A DNA stretch of 64,000 nt from Ligula intestinalis. Lineage: Eukaryota > Platyhelminthes > Cestoda > Diphyllobothriidea > Diphyllobothriidae. Within the stretch, counting starts at the first letter, position 1. The number at the start of each line of letters is the position of its first letter. The notes under the pieces were generated by a model. That model made no database searches. It saw only the letters and a list, made by a program, of their open reading frames with translations, and was not told the origin of the DNA. Made by a program: the position numbers and the translations under genes. Below, in pieces: positions 43,331-54,832 of the stretch. Location of the stretch: contig JAYGXS010000007.1 in NCBI GenBank assembly GCA_036362985.1, forward strand, positions 6,336,823 to 6,400,822. The letters are read 5' to 3'.

Positions 43331-44418
43331 TCCTTAATTGTCTAGTTATTCACCCTGTTTAGTCGTGCGTATTTATTTCGGCATCATTTTTTCTACGCCG
43401 CCTTCGTTCTACCCTTGAGTTACTGCGCCGAGGTCCAAGAATATTTTACCTTCAACATGCCCTCTCCCTCTTTCTTAACTTTCCGTCTTGTTTAAACGTA
43501 TTGGACACAACACTGGAGCTTGATCCTCGGTCGTGGTCGCTTTAGCACAAGGCTGTTAGATTTCATTAATAGTTCATCCGCCAGTTGTTGTCCTTTTGCT
43601 TATTATTATATTGTTGAGTGTTAGGACAGAACGTTCAACTATATATAAGTCGTCAATACGTGCGGCACCAACAGTTGATTGGTCTGTACTCCCTATAATT
43701 GCCCGCGTTTTGTTGCTGTTCGTACCTCTGACGATAGACTTCTGTATGAGTTTTAAAGCTCAGGCCAATACACTTATTGTTCCGTTAGGTGGCAAGCCTT
43801 CTACTCTACTTATGCAAACATCTGGAACGCGAACGTCTTCATTCATCCTTCTTGACTTTAGGCTATTGACGCTAGTCAAACCAGTTGAAGACTAGGCCCC
43901 TGCATACTGTGCAAGTTCATAATTAATAGTGAGAAATAGAAAATCGGCATCCCAACAAGTATAATTCGGTAAAAGAAGTCCTTTGGGAAACGATAATTTA
44001 CTGTCTAAATTTTCGACACTGGCTCACCAGGTGAGAGTTGTCTGAAACAGATATCGGATATACAACATCTTTCCTATCTTATTCAAAATCGAATAATTAA
44101 TAGTGTTGCACAAGGATGATGGAGCCTGCCACCGACCCATCCCAGGGTCCATTGGTGTAATCAGTCACCCACTCTCTCCATGAAGAATTAATATGTGACT
44201 AAGATTTGAGGTGGACATATGGGCAGACATTCCACACCATGAGACACGGACCCACCATGTGTCGGCTGCGCTGGAGAACACACATCATCAAAGATCCTCT
44301 GCAATGAAATTTCAGAACTTGTCTCCCAAAGGCCACCAAGTGATCGAATTCAATGCATTAAACATCGAAAGACCTCGTCACCACGTGGTTACTTTGTTCT
44401 ATCTGCGCTGAGCGTTGT
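43331..44418. other. Intergenic; includes an unoccupied insertion-site copy near 44210-44290
   Basis: No gene recognised. A hydrophobic frame at 43596-43895 has no family motif. 44210-44290 is the uninterrupted version of the sequence that flanks the solo LTR at 45837-46443. Confidence 0.4.
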
Positions 44419-44784
44419 TGTAGTGATCTTTCACACACGCCACCCATGGGGTCACGTGATTGCAAGTCTCAATCTACACTTAGGACAGCCGCATTCCCCG
44501 CGTAGACACTTGTTTGGCGCGGCCCACTAACACGCGTGTACTCGTTCGCCTTCCCAGTCTGACCAATCCCTTCGCAGCGATTAATGCCTACACTCTCACC
44601 ACTTCGGACCAGGCTCTCCTCCAGGCTGGTCATGCGCTCCAAAAGTAAACTTCCTCCTGCCTATGTTGCACTTTCTTCTCCACAGAATAAACTCTTCCTA
44701 TCACTTAGGGCTCCAAACTTTTCTTTCCTGATAAGGAGATCGCAGGTGCTAGGGCCTAAGCCATTAACTTAACCCACTGTGGTA
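44419..44784 (+). mobile_element. Solo LTR (TGTAG..GGTA)
   Basis: TGTAGTGATC start; CCACAGAATAAACTCTTCC and TTAACTTAACCCACTGTGGTA end. No clear target duplication, as the next LTR is inserted at its right edge. Confidence 0.6.
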
Positions 44785-44785
44785 G

Positions 44786-45650
44786 TGTGGCGGACAGCCA
44801 CATTGTCTGTCCCCTTCTTTTCATCGTTCGCTCACTTCGTTATGTGTCTGGCGGGGAGCTGTGGCGGAGTGCCATAATTCTCCCCCCCCCTTCGTTCTTC
44901 AAGGCTCGCTGCCCCATAGCCGTGTCATCACAAACAACTGTTCTAATGCTTTCCTTCACTGGCGTCCCCGAGGCTTGACCTCGCAGCTGCTTCTGGCTAA
45001 CCGATAACAGCTGCGTCAACGCCCCCTCCTCTTCGGCGTTTCTGCAGTCGGGACAGTTAACCTCAGCTTAATAAGCACGCTTTCGTAAGTGCCACGCGAA
45101 CACGAGAAGCCGCGGCCACACAGGAGGGGGCCTTTGCAGGCGACACCCCCCTCGGGCTACTTGCAGCACACCAATAACAAACCACTTGAAGTTACTCCGC
45201 GATTCTACTAAATCAACAGTCATCACCCCATACAACAGACAGTCCACACTCTCAGGCCTGACTGCGTCCAGTCAGGACCAGCCCTGGCTTCGCCAGTGGC
45301 CACTGCCACTGCCGCGTTCCCACCCGCCCTCAGGGCGGCCAAGGTCTGTTACACCAAACCTCCCTATGGTGGATCCATCTCTTCTCATCTCCATTGATTT
45401 TTTTATGACAGAGCAGCCCCTCTTGACTATGCTGCTCCGACTTTTCCTTCTCGCCGCCGGGATTGAGGCCCACCCGGCGGAGTTCCGGATCCACCAAGGG
45501 CTACTTGCCTGCCTGCCACATGAGACTGCAACTAAGAGTTCTTATACAATAAACCACTCCTTCTGGTGACTTTTGCCTTCTAACTTCCAACCTGGGATTC
45601 GAACTGATGATTGTAGTGATCTAGGCACAACCATTACTTAGACCCCTACA
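44786..45650 (+). mobile_element. Solo LTR of the TGTGGCGG family, GTAG target duplication
   Basis: TGTGGCGGACAGCCACA start, TTAGACCCCTACA end; GTAG at 44782-44785 and 45651-45654. At 865 bp it is longer than its relatives (607 and 480 bp) because of an extra ~215 bp at about 45305-45518. TATACAATAAACCACTCC is the polyadenylation region. Confidence 0.8.
45305..45518 (+). mobile_element. Insertion inside the LTR, LINE-like 5' coding scrap
   Basis: Absent from the LTRs at 45837 and 50147. It encodes F-F-M-T-E-Q-P-L-L-T-M-L-L-R-L-F-L-L then A-A-G-I-E-A-H-P. The hydrophobic run plus G-I-E-x-x-P resembles the 2A-like segments found near the N-terminus of some LINE proteins, here degenerate. Weak call. 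Confidence 0.35.
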
Positions 45651-45836
45651 GTAGCATCAATAGACTGAAGCTACTAGTTATATTCGTTGAAGACTAGGCC
45701 CTACAATGCTGATAGAGCCTGCCGTCCCCGACCCGTCCCACTGCCCTTTGATGTGAACACTCAACCGCACTTCAATGTCCCCTCAGGAGGAGTTGATATT
45801 TAACTATGATTTGAGGTGGATATACGGGCAGACATT
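45651..45836. other. Spacer between two solo LTRs
   Basis: Related in sequence to about 44100-44225 (GGGCAGACATT and ATGATGGAGCCTGCC-type stretches), i.e. a local duplicate. Confidence 0.5.
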
Positions 45837-46443
45837 AGTGGCGGATGGCCACACTGCCTGTCCCCCATTTCGTCCTCAAAGCCCGCTGCCCCGGAGCCAT
45901 GTGTTGCCGCAATCAACTGTTCCAATGCTTTCTTGCACTAGCGCTCCCGGCCCCAGAGGCTTCACCTCGGAGCTGCTTCCGGCTAACCGATAACAGCTAC
46001 GCCAGCGCCCTCTGTTCTTCAGCGTTCTGGCGACCCCAACAGTTGACCTCAGTTTACTCAGTCACGTACACACATACGCACACGCCCGAATATGCACGTG
46101 CGTCCAAATAAGCACGCCTGCTTAAGGGCCAATTGAAACATCCACCCCTCGACCGATGCAGCAAAGACCTCTGCAGGCGACATCCCTTCGGACAATTGCA
46201 GCACATCAGTATCACTTGAACTCGCAGCTGCTACCACTGTCTCATTCTCTCTCTGAGGTCTGGCTGGGCGCAATCACCACTAGCCCTGGCTTCGCCAGTG
46301 GCCACTGCCATCTGCGACAGCATTTCGGAGTTCTGTACACAATAAATCACTCCTTCTGGTGACTTCTGTCTTTTAGCTTCCAACCTGGGATATGGCCTGA
46401 TGATTATAGTGCTCTAGGCACAACTAGGACATAGACTCCTACA
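45837..46443 (+). mobile_element. Solo LTR of the TGTGGCGG family, CATT target duplication
   Basis: AGTGGCGGATGGCCACAC (first T lost) to GACTCCTACA; CATT at 45833-45836 and 46444-46447. The uninserted sequence (GGGCAGACATTCCACACC) exists at 44222, proving the boundaries. Confidence 0.85.
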
Positions 46444-46559
46444 CATTCCATACCGTGTGACACAGGCCCACGGTATATTGGCTGCGCTGAGGACTACACA
46501 TTGTCAAATATCTTCCCGACAGCAGGTTCGGCAATGTAGGTGAGTTTCGTTAAATAAGG

Positions 46560-46639
46560 CGGTGTGGTGACCCACTCCGCGCGAATGCTTACCACTTCTA
46601 ACGAGTAGGCCACCAGATATAGCGGCCTCTGGGACAGCC
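46560..46639 (+). mobile_element. LTR 5' fragment of the older TRIM subfamily
   Basis: TGTGGTGACCCACTCCGCGC matches the start of the LTRs at 29688 and 49690; cut off where the TRIM at 46640 begins. Confidence 0.5.
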
Positions 46640-48265
46640 TGTAGCGGGTCGTGCCTGTCTGACTAGCTCGCGTCGAAGTGCACTTTCCCAAACGCTCACC
46701 GATGTGCTTTCTCGATGTCTCGATCAGCCAATCATAGTTCTCGCATCTATGAGGCGACGAATGAGGAGCTTGCACGCGTGCCCGACGCAAGTTGCCTCTC
46801 TGCCCAAAATCTCCAGGCCGAGCTATCCAATGAAAGATCTCCCTCTATCTGTCCTCTGGCCCGACTACTGTAAGACCTCACTTGGGCCCGATCAACCTAC
46901 TGATCGGACGTATTTCTCCCAAGTCAATCTATTCTCCTCTTCCGTTGTGTACACAATAAACTCTTCCATCTACTCTGGCCTTTAAAGACTTCACTCCTCA
47001 GCACTAAGTAGCCATAGTCTAAAGATCGCAGTTGCACGGTTAGACTCACTTAACCCCCTGCGATATTGGCGACTTTCCGACGTGAGATGAACACCCAACT
47101 TCTGATCTGGCTGAGCTCAATCATCATCAAACCTCCCTCGCCTTCAATTGAATTTCTCAGGTGTCATCTGATGTGACCGCGATATGGAGACTTTGTGCAC
47201 CGACATCCTGTCGTGAAGCGAGGTCGAGATCTTCAACGGCTCACAACTTCTGATGTGGCCTGCCTTCCCTGCGTAGTTGCCGACTTCCCGACCTGTCCCA
47301 ACGCAGTTCCCTGCGTATTTGGCGATTTATGGACATATCCCTACGTATTTGGTGATTGGCATTCACGACTTACTGCCGATAGCCCATTCAGCCCAGGTCA
47401 TGGTTACTTCCCAATCCAACATAGATGTACCCTTATGAGTGTCAGCATCCAGATATCCTTCTCAATCTCCACCCTTCCTTCTACTGCCAACGATTCTTCT
47501 GGTTCAACTCATACTGATCTGGCATACTGATTTGCTGTTCAAGTTCAACCCGGCCAACCAGGCTCCCTCCCACGTAGTTGAGATGCCCAATCTCCTACGA
47601 CATGCCGATGCACGCGTAGTCGAGAAATTTCCTCCTACCGCAGACCCAGTTGCCCTCGCGGACGCGAGATGATCTTTCCTCCTCCCAAGCGGCACTGGCA
47701 GCACTAACCCACCTCTCGCAACCTCATCTTGGTACGTATCTCTCACACCTAACTTAACTATTCTTCCTCCAGTCAGATTTTTTCAGCTTCCTCGTTGCGG
47801 TCTCCGGGGGGAGTACTTGTAGCGGGTCGTGCCTGGCTGACTAGCTCGCGTCGAAGTGCACTTTCTCGAAGGCTTACCGATGCGGTCTCTCGACGTCTCG
47901 ATCAGCCAATCACAGTTCCTGTATCTACGCGGTTTGAGCCAAGTGACGCATACCAAGCTTGTAGGCGTTCCCGACGCAGGCTGCTTCTTTGCCCAAAATC
48001 TCCAGGCCAACCTAGCCAATGGACGCGCTCTCTCTCTATCTCCGCCTTCTGGCCTGATTGCTGCTAAGACCTCACTTGCGACCCGGACGATCTCCTTGTC
48101 GGTCGGGATCCCCAAAGTCATTCTACTCTCATCTATTCTCCTTTCCTTTCTGTGCACAATATACTCTTCCTTCTACTCTGGTCTTTAACGACTTCTCTTC
48201 AGCACTAAGTAGCCATGGTCTGAAGATCGCAGTTGCACGGTTTAACTCTCTTACTTCCTGCGATA
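46640..48265 (+). mobile_element. TRIM element, complete (second young copy)
   Basis: 5' LTR 46640-47065, interior 47066-47817 (752 bp), 3' LTR 47818-48265. LTRs are TGTAGCGGGTCGTGCC..GCGATA. The primer-binding region is TTGGCGACTTTCCGACG and the purine tract GGGGGGAG. The interior is the same as in the 36123 copy but about 150 bp longer near its 5' end, and that extra part is shared with the older copy at 29688, so 36123 carries a deletion. Flanks AGCC/GATT do not match, and the two LTRs differ noticeably; possible inter-element recombination. No protein domain. Confidence 0.82.
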
Positions 48266-48770
48266 GATTCTGTATCAAGCCTGTCGACAGCGCAACGCCG
48301 CCCGGTGACTTATGTGGCGCTGCTGAGTGCTTAAGAGCTCTCACTTACATCCATCATTCCGTCAGGTACAACGGTTGCAGTCAGATCCTAGCCTGTTTAT
48401 GCTCCGACTATCGCTAGCCCCGTGCGATTCCTGCAACCGTAGAGTGCTTCCCGCCAATTCTGCCGTCATGACTCCTGCCTTGAGCGATTTGTCACCCTTG
48501 GTTTCCGTGTGCTGTCAACAGTGTTTACGTGACGGAGTGCCACTCACATCGATGTTTGTCCCACGGTTGTCAACGTACTTACCTGCTCGACGCAGCACAC
48601 AGGCAGAAAGTTGACATGTGTGAATCTGAGGCGTACGTCTCAGGTTACACATCAAGCACAATCACATTTGACGGGACGGAGTAAACTGACGACCACGTCG
48701 GCTCCCACGCGCACACACAAAATCTTAACTTCATGCGCTCGCTTTTGATCAGCCTGTACAGTGTTTGGCG
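48266..48770. other. Intergenic, no recognised gene
   Basis: Nothing recognised, apart from a 33-bp stretch (48732-48764) repeated at 49168-49200. Confidence 0.4.
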
Positions 48771-49167
48771 TAGGGGGGTAAGTAAGTTAAACCCTAGCAA
48801 CTGCGATCTTCAGACCATGGTTTCTTAGTAGAGAAGGAGTCTATGGAGGCCAGAGTAAGGGGAATAGTATATTGTGTACAGAGAGGAACGAAGAATAGAT
48901 GGTAAGAGTTTTGACCTCGGAGCACATGTCATTCCGCTGGAGCGCCGTGGTGCTAATGGGTGTCTGGCGGCCGAGGGTGGGGAAAAAGAGCCATGTTTGA
49001 GTGGTGCTTGGGCAGCCGCGAGAACCTAGACGCACGTATGTATGTCCGAGTGGAAGTAGGTCTAGTCTTTGCAGGTCAGTGCGTCTGTATTGACCTTGAG
49101 GCAGCTGGCCTTGAACAATGACGCCGTACAAAGCAATGGAGGGCGTCGGACGGCAGAGACCACTACA
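48771..49167 (-). mobile_element. Solo LTR on the minus strand
   Basis: On the minus strand TGTAGTGGTCTCTGCC start (49167), GTACACAATATACTATTCC, CCATGGTCTGAAGATCGC and TTTAACTTACTTACCC end. Flanked by a 33-bp direct repeat rather than a 4-bp one. Confidence 0.65.
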
Positions 49168-49249
49168 CATGCGCTCGCTTTTGATCAGCCTGTACAGTGT
49201 CCTTACTCCTGTCCCCAAGTTTTGATTTCTCAATTCACTCTTGACCCTC

Positions 49250-49540
49250 GAACGCTGACGAATCTGACTCGTCCTGCTCTGTCTTGGGTCTCATTTCTCG
49301 CAGCCTGACAGCAGCCACACAACGGCCAGTAGTTTTGGCCAGTTCTGGCTCATTAGCCGCCATCAGCCAGTCATACCCAGCGCCAAATTGTGCACCACCC
49401 GAGGCTCAAACTAGCGGCCTTTTATCAGAAGTCCAACGCTTTAACCATTTAGCGTCGGCCCCTTTGTCTTGCCGGTTTATATCAGGAATATTGATACTCG
49501 TTGAGGAGCGTTAACCGATTGCTAACGGAACTCACTCTAA
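49250..49540 (-). repeat. Hammerhead-type tRNA-derived repeat (copy 7, core decayed)
   Basis: Minus strand: full order leader (GAGTTCCGTTAGCAATCGGT), TTCCTGATATAAACCGGCAA, tRNA-like head with AAATGGTTAAAGCGTTGGAC (A box) and GTTTGAGCCTCGG (B box), then CTGATGG and GAAC in place of the catalytic residues. The most complete structural copy, but catalytically dead by sequence. Confidence 0.72.
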
Positions 49541-49689
49541 CCTCCGGTGGCGCGCTACTTGGAGTTGGGTCTAGCTAACTGGTGACGGTTAATTAGCTAG
49601 AAATTATCCTTCAAGTCGCCTTGGCCTTCGCCGGCAACGTTCATCTAACTCTTGTCTCCCAGCATCCGACAGTATTTGCTGGGAGGATT

Positions 49690-50030
49690 TACAGTGACCT
49701 CACTCCGCGCGAACGCTCGCGGCTGCCAGCAAGTACGCATGTAGCACTGTCTGTCTAAACCAATCCAGTCTGGCCAATCACCTTCAAAGCTGACTCACGC
49801 AGGACCTCACTGTGCTTACGGGTATGCCCTCACACTTCGGACTTAGCCTCCCGCCCCTAGCGCGTGATCGTGCATTCGTCCGACTGTCGACTTCCTCCGG
49901 TCTATTCTCCATCAGCTCTGTACACAATACATTATTCCTTCCACCCGCGTCTCACTTCTCTTCTCCCATAGAACTGGGCCTGAACCTCGTAGCAGCAAGG
50001 GTTTTGCCTATTAATTAACCCATCGTGATA
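49690..50030 (+). mobile_element. Solo LTR of the older TRIM subfamily
   Basis: ACTCCGCGCGAACGCTCGCG and TGTACACAATACATTATTCC, ending TTAACCCATCGTGATA. Flanks GATT/GATG are nearly duplicated. Confidence 0.65.
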
Positions 50031-50146
50031 GATGAAGCGAAGAAGAGGGAACCATTGGAGAGATTCACAACAGCGTCCTTCTCAGTTCACGAAATGCGCA
50101 CTTCTTAGCTGTTCGAATGACCTGCGTATTTGAGCTCTAGTGGTTT

Positions 50147-50626
50147 TGTGGCGGATGGCCCATTTATGCTGTTCCCCTTCCTAATGCTCCTTGAACCAAC
50201 CTCATGTGTCTTCGCAAGCGTCTGTTCCACTTGGTGACCTGAAGACCACCACTTGACTGACTTCCACTCGCAGACATACGTGCGCACACACCCACGCACA
50301 TGCCCCCTAAGAACCACTTCACACACCACCCTTTGGCCAACGCAAAGGGCAGTTGCATCACATCAATGGCATAACACTTGAACTCACTTCACAGTCATGT
50401 AAAAGCAACTGCCATCACCCCACACAACACAGTCGACACTCTCAGGCCTGGCTGGACACAGTCAGGATTAGCCCTGGCTTCGCCAGTGGTCCCTGCCATC
50501 TGAGACTGCAACTGGGAGTTCTGCATACCAGCCCTCTCCCTATTGACTTCCGTCTTTTACCTCCAACCTGGGATTCGACCTGATGATTGTAGTCATCTAG
50601 ACAGAGAAATTACTTAGACCCCTTCA
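50147..50626 (+). mobile_element. Solo LTR of the TGTGGCGG family, GTTT target duplication
   Basis: TGTGGCGGATGGCCC start to GACCCCTTCA; GTTT at 50143-50146 and 50627-50630. 480 bp. Confidence 0.8.
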
Positions 50627-51439
50627 GTTTGCATATATTATTGCACAGTACGACGAAGTAGGGGTCTACGCCGTGGATGTTTTCAGGGCACTACAATTAC
50701 CATGTCCGGGAAGAGAAGGGGAAAGCTCAGTAAGAATTGTGTACAGAAACTCAGTGGTGGTCGGGAGCCCCGACGCGTGGCAGGCTAGGGGCATGTGCGC
50801 GCGTCTGTCTGCTGGCGTTATTGGGGTGTGAAGGCGTAAACGTCATGCGAGAGTGTGTTAGGATACTATATAGTCTATCCAAGCACCTGAGATAGGACAA
50901 TCCTAACTGTTACAAACTAGTTTATAAGAACAAAGTCGCTTGTGGATAAAAACACATACTTGTTCAAAGTTTTATTCAAAAGTTGTGTCAGTTCATGATA
51001 GGCGTATTTAACTAAGTAAAATAAAGGGGCAGTTCAGTTTCACGACAAGTGAGTCAATGGCCGCTTGATCAGCTGTTTGGCTAAAAGCAGTTTATGGCAC
51101 TTGCGATTGGTTGTCCGAGAAGCAATTCGAAGCTAACGACCGCTGGACCGCTTGCCGACGTGGCGCCGGTGGTTAATGGGGTTAAAACTTCCATCCAGAT
51201 GCCAATCAAATACAAAGGAAACTAGACTAGCCAATTTTGACTAATCTGACGTAATCAATCGATGATGTTCAAATTCCAGGACAGAAAGACCAGTTGTCGA
51301 TGTGTTTTGGGTAGAGAAATGTACTCCGAGTTCACAAATTGCTTTCGAATGAACTAAAAGTGCCTAACATTACAAACTATGGTAAATACCAGAAAGTGCA
51401 TTTCAAATTCTATAACATCCAGTTATGAGACCATTCAAC
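50627..51439. other. Intergenic; 50855-51045 repeats 42085-42270
   Basis: Apart from the shared block nothing is recognised. Confidence 0.4.
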
Positions 51440-51951
51440 TGTAGCTGCCGTTCTCGTGGTCGTTGCCGTAGTCGTAGTCGTTTCTGCCCGACGTATACCT
51501 TCCTCTTGACACCACAGACAAGGCCACTCAGAGCATAGGCCTTGCGATAATGTACTTTTCAGCCTGCCTCCGACCAGACGCGAACTGGTGCACGAGACAC
51601 GGACCACCCACGCCAGTGCCTACCTTCCTGAGGTCCAACCAATCACCATCAAGGCCGCGAGACAGAGAGAGGATCCGGTGGCCGTTCGGGATTACTTACG
51701 CTAGACTCACTTGGCATTCTGCCCCCTCGCGGTTCGGACGTACCGCCGCTGCTCTCTTACACGGCTCTCGCGGTCGAAGGCATGCCAGACCGAGTCAACC
51801 TTCCTATGAACTATTCTCCAACTCATTCTGTATACAATATATTGTTCCCACTGCCCTGGCTTTCCAAGACTTTTCTCATCTCCTAAGGAACCGGGCCTGA
51901 AAGATCGCAGCTGTTAGGGTTAACCGTCTTAGCCTTAACACCTTTGCAATA
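51440..51951 (+). mobile_element. Solo LTR (TGTAG..CAATA)
   Basis: TGTAGCTGCC start; ACCACAGACAAGGCCACTCA as in the LTR at 60634; TGTATACAATATATTG; AAGGAACCGGGCCTGAAAGA; TTAACACCTTTGCAATA end. Flanks CAAC/AACC do not match. Confidence 0.65.
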
Positions 51952-53120
51952 AACCTACGTCCGGGCTTTTGCTCCACAGCATAGGCTCTTGCAGAATCTA
52001 TCGCATTCTATTCACCCTATAAATAATCTGACGCGCCTGTAGCTATCACGCTGCGCTTAAATCCGTGGCCTCTAGGGTTGCCAACTGACGGGATAACCCA
52101 GAACTCACAGTCAGCCCACTGTGTGTCTTTTTTGGGTGGAGTGCCTGTCTGGCAGACTGGAAATCAGGCTGCAATGGCTTCTTCGTAATGTAGCCTTTAT
52201 GGCACTCCCACGTAATCGGGAGCCTAGTCAGGTGTTGTTGTGGCGCGTATTGGAGTGTTGGTCGCGCCAGCTACCTGCGCCCTCCCCCACCTCTGGTCCT
52301 CTTTACTTCTGTCTTGACACCGGGTACAGGTGTGGAAGTAGGGGGAGAGTGACGTAGATTCTGCGCGAGTCTACTTTCAAACTGTCATAGCTGGTTTCTA
52401 TTCATTTTGCCTCCTTACAAAAATGTTGACTGTTCCAGCAAGCAGGCTTGACAGTAATGGCGGTAAGGGTAAAACTAGCAAGAAATGCACTCTTTTTGTA
52501 AACGAGATTCACTGGCAAGTACGTTTGATCACGAACAACTAGGGAATAGCCACCTCAAAGCTAAGCTCAGTCTTTTACATTTCAACACCTTTTTTGAGAG
52601 GAAAATAACTTAGTTAATGGCAAATGCTTTTAACTGGGCCATAGTAAGAGCTAACAATTTCCTGACTACATCGAAAGCGTCCCTCCAATTACCTTGAGAG
52701 GTCTTTACTATGCGAGACCTTACAATGCACGATGCTCTTAACTAAATTACGGATCGGCTGCCATAAGAACTGTTCCTCTTGGTGTGCTGCAAAGTTAGAG
52801 GCAGTAACAATTTTCAGTTTACGTGCGGCGCCGCGCCCCCCTTCAAGTTATATGCCGAAAAACTTATTCCCAGCGGCGACGGGAAACAAATTCAACTACA
52901 ATTCTGCACTGCACACTTCTTCAAATTGCATTTACTGCCCATCCTAGTTCTTCACCCTCAAAACAGCCATAACCACCGTTTCCGTAGAGCAAGATGCTGG
53001 GACTTAAACTACTTTTGTCCGATCTAGTAACAAACGTACGCAACTTAACGAAATCGCACCCTTATTCTCCACTTTCTGATTCTTCCCATCCTCCTGTTTA
53101 CGTCGCAATTGCGTAAGTAA
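51952..53120. other. Intergenic; 52840-53020 resembles 7500-7680
   Basis: The shared stretch has GGGAAACAAATTCAACTACA and GCTGGGACTTAA-type blocks. No gene supported in the remainder. Confidence 0.4.
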
Positions 53121-54139
53121 ACTATGATGGTTGGTGGACAGATGAAGTGTTATTGTTGTCACGGTCAGTGGGAAGGGGCAGGATATATTGGTCGCACGAG
53201 CCGGCGTTTGCCCAAAATAGTAAGGGAACACATACCAGCATAGTTAGGGAAGGGTCAACTAAAGGGTGTAAATACAGTGGAGTCCGGTTAATGTGGACAT
53301 GGTTAATGTGGACAACCCCTTAATGTGGACAGTTGGCCAGGAACGGAATTTCTCCATAGTAAAATCCTCTGGTTAAGCTGGACAGCCACCGCTTAATGTG
53401 GACAGCACCAAGCTGTCAACCGGTCGGTCGACCCACAGATTTTGTCAAAAATCCAGTCCAAATCGCCCGCGGCGGGGAATTCCCGCGTCCTGTACTGAAC
53501 GTTTTGCTTCAGATGAAGGCGGCATTGGCCGCACTCAAAACGGGGCATCGACAACAAGGTTTTGATGTGGAGAATTTTGACACTGTGATCAAGAACTTTA
53601 GGGGAGCTTTAAGAGAAAAGTTTCCACCAAAGCAATAAAAACTGAGCATGTTCTTTCAATAAAACTTCATTCAGATGCAAAATTCGGTTTTTTATACGTA
53701 GAAACGACTGGTTTGGGGTCAGTTTGCTTAATGTGGACAACCGGTTAATATGGACAGTTGGCCTGGAACGGAGGTGTCCACATTAACCGGACGCCACTGT
53801 AGTTCCATTTTAGCGCACCTGGTAGACTCAGATCATCGTGTGGATGCCAAAGAGGCCTTCCGAGTAATTTACAAGGTGCCTTCAAGCTACTCAAAATTCC
53901 TCGGACAGCTTCTGTTGGCAACGGCAGAGGTGGCCGCCATCAGGCTACGCAGACCAGTGCTACGCGCCCAAAATAATTTCGTCGCGGCGCCGCAGTTGCC
54001 ATGGCCAAAACTAGGTAACACGACCGGCCACCGCGGACCACAGGCCTCGGAAACGGGCCCCCACAGAGACGAACAAGTCCCAAATCCAACCACGCACACC
54101 TTATCAGCGGTCTTGGACGCCGGGCCGTCTAGACATTGA
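53121..54139 (+). pseudogene. Penelope-like element, GIY-YIG endonuclease end, split by a transposon
   Basis: Frame 1 (53121-53273) encodes C-Y-C-C-H-G then G-A-G-Y-I-G-R-T and R-E-H-I-P-A, the GIY-YIG nuclease core with its Arg and His-containing helix. A TAG (53241-53243) stands where relatives have Trp. The frame resumes exactly after the Tigger-like insertion (53802 on): S-S-I-L-A-H-L-V-D-S-D-H-R-V-D, E-A-F-R-V-I-Y, A-E-V-A-A-I-R-L and a final L-P-W-P, to TGA at 54137-54139. Penelope-like retroelements carry RT plus this nuclease; only the nuclease end is visible here. The tail after L-P-W-P may be read-through. Confidence 0.72.
53275..53799 (+). mobile_element. Tigger/pogo-like DNA transposon, internally deleted, TA target duplication
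   Basis: Terminal inverted repeats CAGTGGMGTCCGGTTAATGT (left 53275, right complement ending 53799) with one mismatch, flanked by TA (53273-53274, 53800-53801) as in the Tc1/mariner-pogo group. Subterminal motifs TTAATGTGGACA repeat several times. Residual coding at about 53500-53635 reads A-L-K-T-G-H-R-Q-Q-G-F then L-R-E-K-F-P-P-K-Q and TAA, taken as the transposase C-terminus. At 525 bp it cannot move on its own. Confidence 0.85.
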
Positions 54140-54832
54140 CACTCTGATCTCAACTCCCTCACCCCCCTTCCTCCCCCCTCCTCCCCACAGTGACAACGAG
54201 AACACTTCATCTGTCCACCAACCACCATAGTTTATTCATACCATATAAATGTAAAGGCCTGACGAGAATTTATCGAAAACAAACGTATGTTCGCCAATTT
54301 ATCTTCTGAAATTTTCAATGGGAAGTTTCGCAAAGTTAAAATCGCGTAAGTGTTGAGTTAAGCGGTACTATTGTTTGGTAGCATTGACGGTGGTGATGTT
54401 TGCTCAGACAGTATGTGACCGGTTGAAATCCCTGAGGGCTATATTGACAACGATTCCTTTTCAGATCTCATGGCAGAGCGTGTTACTAGGAGCTTCTTCG
54501 GCCAAGCAATCGAGCGTTAATCATTCTCTGTTGGAATTAATTGGTTGGGTTCTCCGTGGTCTTTTTGTGGGTGAAAAAGATGAAAAGGCCGCCACGTGCT
54601 CGCTACTGAGCCTTGCGCCCTCTACAGACGCACTTTGGGGGGAGAGGGGGGAGGAGAGAGGGAGGGGATCGAATGGTCTAAGGACGTGAGCCTAGTTAGA
54701 TGAGGGCATGGCCTACCAGCCGAAGGGTGCGTCATCGTCGCCTGCGGGCGTAGTAAGCCGGTGAAGCCGACCAACGCACCAGCTATTGGCTGGTTGGTGG
54801 ATAGTGGTCGCGATCGCGGCGGGGCTGGGCGA
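54140..54832. other. FABP5 upstream intergenic region
   Basis: G-rich stretch at 54640-54665 and a CT-rich one at 54150-54185; ATTGG at 54785-54789. No separate gene supported. Confidence 0.4.

Noticed and set aside
43596..43895. Hydrophobic 99-codon frame as a membrane protein
   Set aside because: No family resemblance, no flanking gene signals, and surrounded by retroelement debris.
53887..54228. Minus-strand 113-codon frame
   Set aside because: Shadow of the Penelope-like nuclease frame on the plus strand.
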